Below, piece by piece: positions 51,553 to 60,768 of a DNA stretch of 64,000 nt (position 1 is its first letter; each line of letters begins with the position of its first letter). The stretch is from Bimastos eiseni (Eukaryota; Annelida; Clitellata; Crassiclitellata; Lumbricidae). The position numbers and the translations under genes were made by a program. Where the stretch lies: contig OY365806.1 of the NCBI GenBank assembly GCA_959347315.1, positions 37,703,777 to 37,767,776 on the forward strand. The letters run 5' to 3'. The notes beneath the pieces are model-generated. The model saw nothing but the letters and a program-made list of their open reading frames with translations. It searched no databases and was not told the DNA's origin.

Positions 51553-53311
51553 CACACACATACATATATACATACATACATACAGAAATTCATGCGCATG
51601 ATTATATGCAACCACATAAATGGACGCATTCATGCATAATACATTATTTTTAATATAATTATATATAATCAATATAACACGTGTAATAATAAATCTATAT
51701 AAATAAGGAGAGAATTCTGTCTGTCTATGTGCCTCTGTACGGCTAAGCAATTGCACAGTTCTAGAGCTATTCACTCGAAACCTTCACCGTTGGCTCGGGA
51801 AACATCTGACACATGCAGTCGAGGGTTTCGTGAAACCCGCGGCTGCCCTCTTCCTGGTCTCCAGGGCCAAAAACCTGTCTCAGGACCTTCTTAGTCGCCA
51901 GAAAAAAACCTGTCTCAGTTTCCTTCTCAGTCGCCAGGGGCGTCTCTCCGAAATACCTGCATGTGATAGCTCTCTGCCACACCTTTCGTTCGGGAGATAT
52001 ACACGTACGTTTGCACAGTTGGTCAGGTGGGTTTGTACTTTGTACGCATTTGCACACTTTTACAGCTATGGATTCTAAATCGTCGCCGTTCGCTCGGGGA
52101 ATGAATGGACGATTTGGGAGATATCGTTTGCACAGTCGCTCAGGTCGGTATGTACTTTACGCATTCGCACACTTTTAGGCCTATTTACTCGAAACCTTAG
52201 CCGTTCGCTCGAGAACACCTCGGACACCCAGTGGAGGGGTTGGTGAAACCCGCGGCCGCCGTCTTAATCCTCTCCAGGGCCAAAAACCTGTCTCAACCCG
52301 GGCCAACGCCGGGTGCCTCACCTAGTAATAAATATTCGTTTACTGATATACATGGAATGTCACATCGCTAACCATTACTATATATTAGTTGATTAGTACC
52401 ATTGTCTGATTCAATCGAGTCTTAGATAATATTATAATAAATTGCGTGGATACATTCATGTATATTATATATATATATGTACATATATGTGCATACGATA
52501 TATACGTATAATGCGTAATTGCATTTATACTGCACACATTCATCTGTGCATTCGTACAGAGATCTATACATACATGTACATGATCTTGTTAAATTTTTAA
52601 GGACTTCACACGTCCGCGTGTTATGGTGCCAATCGTAATGGGATTTACTGTAGAAGCTTGATTAGAAAATGCCCCTGGGGTAATGGAGGCTTGAACAATC
52701 GTTAAACCATTATTGACAACAGCAGACATTAGTGAGGATATTTGTAGACATCATTTGTCTCGTGTTGAAGCGTTAAAAGACGCTATTTAGAGCCAGACAA
52801 TAGCGTAGTTTTTTATAATAGTTTAAGCGAACAGAATTGAATTGCAGATGGTAATGGTGGGCAAATGAGCCTGGCCTCTACAGCCGGACATTCAGCAGAC
52901 TTAGGGCTACATTTGCTTTGTTCAGTTAGGTTAGACAACAAGTGTGTGTACTACCAGAAAAGGCAGAGAATGGGTGGAGGGAATGCTTGCAGGGAGGAAT
53001 ACAAGCACAGAGGCAATTAGATGTAGAGTTGAGACAGAGACAGAGACTGACAGACAGGCACACAAAGAGACAGGGATAGTCAGAGTGAATAAAGCGGTTA
53101 GGCAGAAGAGTAGGTAGACGAACGCAGGGTGTTAAACGACTGATCGATCTTCTTGAAATTGCAGAGCGACCATCTTCATCAGTGAGATCGATTTTCGCTC
53201 CAACGTCACTTCCAAAGTGTTGCGCAAAGGTCATTCGGTGCTATCGATTGTTCTCTTCGTCGTCATCAATATCATCATCATCATAATCATCATCAACATC
53301 AGCAGCAGCAG

Positions 53312-53342
<31 letters not shown>

Positions 53343-56300
53343 TTTTTTCGTCATTATCACTAATTGTCGTGACGCACAGTAGACATTCGATTGGGGTTTA
53401 TGGCTCTCGTAATAAACTGTGTTGTCATGTCCATTGTGACGGTCATTAACTTCGTTATCGTATCATCTATATAAGACCGATAAAATGAAGAACATCGCTA
53501 TCGTCACCGACTGATTTAAGCCATTATCATCGCATAAATCAACCGAGATCTCTTATTCAGTCATCGCCTAACATCATCAGTCACCAATTACCAGAAGTGT
53601 TCATTGATTTTGTTTATTCATAATGCAATAATTTAATCTAAATCGATATGATCTAATATCTTAGGATTGAATGATGGTAGTCTAACATGACGCGATCGTA
53701 ATCAACATGATCTAAGCCCTTATGATCTGATCTATTATGATTTAATCAACTATGATCTAATTCAATATTAGCGAACGTAATAGGACCTTATTCAACATGA
53801 CCTACGTTATTAGCTTCTATAGAGCCGCCAAGTAGCAATCCTGATCAGCACAAATCGTTTTCTGTTGTAGGTATCAGGCCAATCGAACTTGATGGCTGCG
53901 GCAAATTCAAAGGCTGCTTCAGGTTGAAATAGAAATTGTTTAACGTTGCTCTGATTTTCGTTCAGGTGTTTATGTAGCGACATTTTGTACTGACCCTATG
54001 TCAATCGATGGCGATGCGTCCCTACGTTAATTGGTGCTACATTAAGCTTCGTTACTTTGCATTACATAGAACATGCACTAAATTGAGTAACACGATGTTT
54101 TATTACGATACACTTGTTGGTAACACGGCGGCGTACTGCGCTGCGCTACGAGGTATGAAAGATGGCTGAGCATCTGGGTATAACCATAACCATAACCAAC
54201 CATTTTTATTGCATTCCACAACCGAAGATAAATTTGACAAAAATAAACAATGACAATTATATGAAACAGAAAGAACAGCTGAGAACCAATAGGGAGAAAA
54301 AAGAAACCCCTAAGGTATCAACAAGGTCCCACTAACGGGGCCCGCCATTTCTCACATTAAATATAAGCAGCAGGAAGGAATTTTAATTATAGTACGAAGG
54401 TAACTTATAACTGAACTAGTTAACTACAGAGAAGACCGACACGTCACATCTAAGCTGTAGCAACATCAAACAAGTAACCTTTGTATTTCTTACTGAATAT
54501 TTTGGTAGTTCGAGCTAAGTGAATGTCTTCTGAAGTCATGTTCCAAATTAGAAGACCAGAATAACTTATAGCAAATTACCTAGTGTTTGTTCTACAAAAG
54601 GCTGGTCTGTAAGTTTCAAGGGTATCAACGGTATTATAATAAAACGGCCAGAGCAAAGGTTTCATGAAGGGAAGATCGTGTTTGACCCACCTTTTGGATT
54701 TCTCTGAGAAGTTTTACGATAATCAGGGACACAATAATTCGGCGGATCTGAATTATTTGAACTTTGCGAAGCCTTTCGATAAAGCACCATATAAAAGATC
54801 AGCAAAGAAGCTGCAGAGCATGCGGAATACAGAGCAGCCTGTTCTGAGGATTACCAACTGTTCGAAGGACATGAGACAACGGGAAGATATAAAAGGCGAG
54901 AACTGAAGTTGGATCAATTGGCCTATAACAAGTGGAATACAAGGTACCTAAGAATTAGTATTGGGGCCATTGTCATTTGTAATATACATCACAGATGTGG
55001 ACGAATGAATCATTTGAAAGATTTCGAAGTTTGCGCAAAGATAACAGCCAGGAAGACTCTAAGGGACAAATGAAGGATTTGGCAAGATTGTACAAATGGA
55101 CGTCAAATTGGCAGATGCCTTTCGATGTAAATAAATGTGCGGTTATACATATGGCAAGAAAAAACAGCTGATTTGAGTATGATGGGTCGCAGGAACTTAA
55201 GATCTACAGAAGATGAGAGATACCTGGGAATCATATAATTCATCATAGCATTAAACCATCAAGACAACGCACGGAGGCAGCGACCAAATCCAACAAGATC
55301 TTGGGATTTGTCAGAGGAACGGAAATCAGCAGAGACAAGGACATCATCTTGAGCATGTACAAGACTTTTAATAGTCAGACTTCACTTAGGCTACTTTGTT
55401 TAGATTTGGAACCCGTATACAGGCAAAACGACAAGGACACGCGAGAAGAAGTGCAACGAAGAGTGACAGTGATCAGCGAATTTGGAACATTGACCTACTT
55501 ACAAGGAAATTTCCTACGTGTATTCACCACATTCGACTCAAGATGATGCAGATGAGATCTATTGAAACTTAAAGTTGATGACGAACAAAGTAGCAGCACC
55601 ATTCTCGTTATTGTTCCAGCTGGCTGACAGAGCGGAGTACAAGGCACAGACACAAGATCCTCAAGAAATCAGAAGACACCATCAAGCAAAGATTTTTCAG
55701 CTAGAGAGCAACAGTTTTGGTGGAGTCACTCAATAACTTCAAGATCAAGCTCTGACAGATGCAATATTAAGATACAAATTAGTAGTGACTCTGACACAGA
55801 CACGCATAGTTTTCTGAACCATTTTAGACCCAGTAATGTCCTTGTGTTATGTCACAACAGTGCGTCTGTTACATAACGTCATGTTGCATTGCATTACACG
55901 TTAAGATACACGACACCATGTTACATTACTGTGCCTTACTTAACATAGCATTGAATTAGACACGGACGTCATGTCATCAGGTTCGATCGTATTTTCTATC
56001 GATCTGTTTGATTGTAATTGATTGGTTCATCAGGTCTTCATCAGGAACAAGATTAGGAACATTTCCTTTTCATGTATGCTCTTCAATCTAAATAGCACTC
56101 AGCCTCACTACTGTCAATATAGATTGCTTCTAATGCTAGACGAACGATTGCGTTTCCATAGTTAATATTACACTGTTTTACCATGCTTAACATGGTACTG
56201 CCATACCTTATCTTTGAGTGTTCTATCATTGGATTAACTTACCATACCTTATCTTAGATTTTCCTTTCGTATCTTATATTATGATAGACGTACTGCCATA

Positions 56301-57765
56301 CCTTGCCATTAGATTAACTTGTCATATCTTATAACATTGCCTTACCATACCTTATCTTATCTTAGTTATCTTGCCTGATTTTATCTTACGTATCATTTCC
56401 AAATCACTCAAATTGTAGAAAATAATTCATTGTCAATAACTAGATCGGCCTATAATATGCCTTCAATTTGATTTTCTTGTTGCACCATAATTCACGATCT
56501 CGAATTACTAAATTGATCTAACTCCTACAGCTTATTTTACTTGAAAACCTGTGTGGAGGTACTTTGCATAGCTTTATTGCTTACATCATCTATCTTTCCT
56601 TGATTAATTGTTAATAATTATCTTATATTGAATAACTCTGATATTGCATCTCCCTGTCTAAGGCTACTCGTCATGTCTTTCCAGTCGGATGTCTCTTCTA
56701 TCCTGAATTACTAAAGCTATTGAATTACTCTCCGTTAGGTACCTTGACGAGGGAAGTGATACTTGCGACGCAGATTCTTGCCAGTACTTAGCAACATATC
56801 AAGTACTAGATACTGAGGCGCAGTTCGAACTGTCTGCCTTGGCCGATTGGGTTTCCATTGCCTTCTCATCCGACGAAAGAATGGTAAGAAGGTTCGCTCT
56901 ACTTAACTAATCACCCTGTTGTTAAGTATGTGAGTAAGTTATAGCTAGTCATTATATTTAGAATGAATTAATATGTTCATAAAGCAAGAGAAAATAATTC
57001 AATGATCATTCGGTTAATCTTCAGATCAAACCTTCGGTCCTTTAATCAGTCATAATTACCAGAGAATGAATTCGCAATCAACTACGAACTAAATAATAAT
57101 ACATCAAGAAATAGCTTAAACGGAATTAAGTAGCCTAGATATCTAATCTTCTTGTCGTAACAGAAAAACACTTCTCCCCATTTTGCTTATTTCGAATCTG
57201 AGAATATACTTCTTTCTTCTTAATTTGGTTTAAATAGGGTTTGATTGATTATCTTAAGTTGGATAATTTTGCTGATGAGAAAGGCAGATATTTAATACTG
57301 TAGTAATAATTAAGAAATTAAGAATGAGGGCATTTTTAAAAATCTCTTTTTCGTTTCTATCTTGTGACATCTTGAATGTGTATTTTAAGCTGACTAATTA
57401 GCAAAATAATGAATTTCACAAACACTTTCCAACATCCGGCTAGTGTTGCAGAAAATCGCTGATGATCAGCTAGTTACAGTGTTACTTAGTTAATTGATAA
57501 GTAATAGATTCATATTCTTTCTCAGTCGTCATTATTATAATTATTTAGTTGACTTCAATCCTGCATCTATTCGTCATTGCTACGATTTATTTACATCAAT
57601 TAATTATTGCAGATTAAAAAGGTGCATCTTGTTAGATCTCTCAGATGGCCAGTGCCAGATTTGTCGGGGACAGAGAGTTGGACCCCATGTTTCTTACTTT
57701 GACCCCAAGCAAAACGGACCCTGCAGATAGCCGTGTTGCAGCGCCGTTGTCTAGTTCTTACAACT

Positions 57766-57820
<55 letters not shown>

Positions 57821-60731
57821 AACACACACACACACATAAACACACACACACAGCACAAACGCTCAGATACATACACGCATGCATGTTGACTGAACTTGGT
57901 CGTGTTTGTCATTGGGGCATAATGAAGGGCGGTGATGACGTATTCATGTGCGTCCGGAATCGCTGGAGCGTGGACGTGCGACGATACGTGACGGAAGTGG
58001 GCTATCAACCTCCGATTCAGAAGGACATGAGTCCACTCTACGACGTTCAGGGAGAGGCAGGCGAGGATGACCGCGTGTCCTGTAGGTTCCGTCGACCGCT
58101 TAAGGTGACGCATGACTCCGAAGACCAGTTTAGCATCGACCTCAACAACAACTGGTTTCAACTGTACGTGTGGGGACCAATATCCGCCAGTAAGCATCAT
58201 CTCCTCAACATTTCATAACTAGAGTTTCTCAAGGTACTGACCAGCTGACTTGCTATATGAATCACTGTTGACTGATTCGTTGGCTAGCTGGTTGGCCGGC
58301 TGTTTGCATGGCTGACTGACTCCGAGGTTTGTTGGTTGCCTAGCTGTTGACAGTCTGACTATTCATTTCGCTGGTTGTCTGACTGTCTGGCTGCCTGACT
58401 GACTGATTGACAGACTGACTGTTTACAGCTCTAACTACACTATTCGACATTACAAGTAGTAATGTGAAATCAGTTGTCTGACCAGTCGCGTGATCTGTTG
58501 GACTTCATGCCAGCTTCCCCAAACATGGTATCAAGGGTTGGGGTGTGTCTGTCGTTTGGCTGGTTCACCCTCCTATCAATAAAAAAGGGAAGGGTCATGG
58601 CCTCATTCAATAAGCTCCACCATCGCGATCATAGGCTGCAGCCAATTGAGGTAGGATAAGGCATTGGTTTTGTTGTTTTTTAACGACTCCGTTCCATATC
58701 GAAGTTGAATTGGTGTCGCCCTTCTCCTTTCTCCATGTTTGGAACTGGCACTGTCAAAGTTCAAACAGTGCCGGGGTTGACAAGGCATTGGCCAATATGA
58801 CGTCGTACAAACCACGTGACTGGGCTGGCAACTGGTTCATCCACTACTATTGCATGATATTACAATGTTCTATTTGAGCATTTAGTAAATGTCTTCAACT
58901 GTACAATATACGATCTAATCTGGAATATATATATATATGTATGTCGATGACCTTGTTAGCATAATATGCAAAACTCATCTCGTGATGGTCAGTCAATCGA
59001 CAGCGTTCGCTGCTCAGCAGAACACAATCGCTGCAATAAATTGATATCTTTGCTAGAACGAAATATATATACAAATATATATATATCGAATCTGACAACC
59101 AACCATCCAGATGACTACGTGTACATGTATATATATATCCATTATACATGTGTATATACAGAATTCCATCACATATGCGAAGTGCTGCGGTGTAACATGC
59201 ATTCATATGACAAGCAACGTTGTTGACGCATTGGTGTTGGTACAAGGTCCTAGTATATTAGATCACTTGGATGGTGTTGTGTAGGAAACGAAGGACGGAA
59301 ATTATAGATAGTATATAGATATGGCTGATGCATTTTAGACGCAAATGCGTGGTCGTGCAGGCGAGGAAGGATATTACCCACTGAATCCGCGTTGGTTCAG
59401 ATACTGATCTGCAATAACCAGAATGCCCACTGACCAGGCAGTCGGTGGTCATTATGTATGACTGACCACTGAACTGACCACTTGGTAGACCTTGAGCCGA
59501 GACAATAAGAAAGCAGTTCGCCAAACTGAAATATGAATTCCAAAAGAAGTTTGTCGACAGAAATAGTCAAACAAACTCATTATAGAACGAACGAATAGCT
59601 TAATCAGTGGGAAGACCATCATCACCGGACCCTAGACAGGCAGAGAATACTCAAACCCTGCAGTGCACATAGAGGAAAATCAGCAGAAATTCGGCAGAGT
59701 TAGAAGATCGTCATCAGATCTTACAAGCAAGAAGAATATCATCAACTCTCAAGAAAAGAAAGACCACCGTCTGACCAGTGACCACGGTAGGCAAGGAGAA
59801 GCCCATCACATATATAATATTAGGCCTACCTTAACAACAGCGGACATTTGCACAGAAGTAAAAAAGGACCAGACGGAAAGAGGAAAGCAGAACATCTATA
59901 GGAGGGCAATAAGCATCGATACGCTCCCACACATCCAGAAGCTATAGCACGCACGCACGCGGGCAGAAAAATATACTATACATGTACATAAATGAATATA
60001 CTAGACAGCATAGTACTGTCACGGATTATATATTTGGTCGCCATAGATGTCAAAGGTTTTTCCTGTTAAGTGGCTTCAGCTCTCTACAGACGATGGAAGT
60101 GTGTCTTTCCATGAAGGAGTCTGGTATTTTTGACAGGGAGCGGAGCAACAATCAAATTATGATCGTACATGTAGGTCATTAAGGGGAGATGGAAAACCTG
60201 GAAACGGAGAGAATATGACGCATACCAGCAGCTCCATGCATCCAGAAGATTGGCGGGTGACATTAGAGGAATTGCGGGGGATATAATTATGCGCAATGGA
60301 GAGGCTGACACTGCGGCTCAACGATCAGTTATTATAAGGAGTGACTCTTCAGATGAACTTGAAAGTGTCGGCAATGTGAGGTTGGCAACTCTGGACTCGA
60401 TCGTTAGCCTGCTTGAATGCTATTCACAGCACCAGCAATGCGATTGACTAGCCTCGAATGAAAGCTCGGAGATGCTGCGAGGTCTGGCTATATTCAAGGG
60501 ACAGCTCTCATAAGCAACCGAAAATCGATGTGAGAAAAACAAATGAGAGATAGCTTTCGTGGAGGGGGGAGTAGAGAGACGAATCAATTAGCTAGTGCAA
60601 GAGTAGATATACCCTACCCCACCACCACCACCACCCACCCCAAAAAGAGATACCACTGCAAGGGAACGAAATTCTGTCTGTCAGATCTTGTCGCGACACC
60701 TTAAATTGAGGACCGTCTTCCTGGTGTGTGT

Positions 60732-60768
<37 letters not shown>

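Noticed and set aside
54664..54906. An 80-codon intact gene
   Set aside because: It is only the best-kept block of the CR1 reverse transcriptase remnant.
57733..57927. Thr/His-rich N-terminal part of the open frame ending in exon 6
   Set aside because: It is the CA repeat. The DOMON homology starts at GGDDV, at an acceptor with the right phase.
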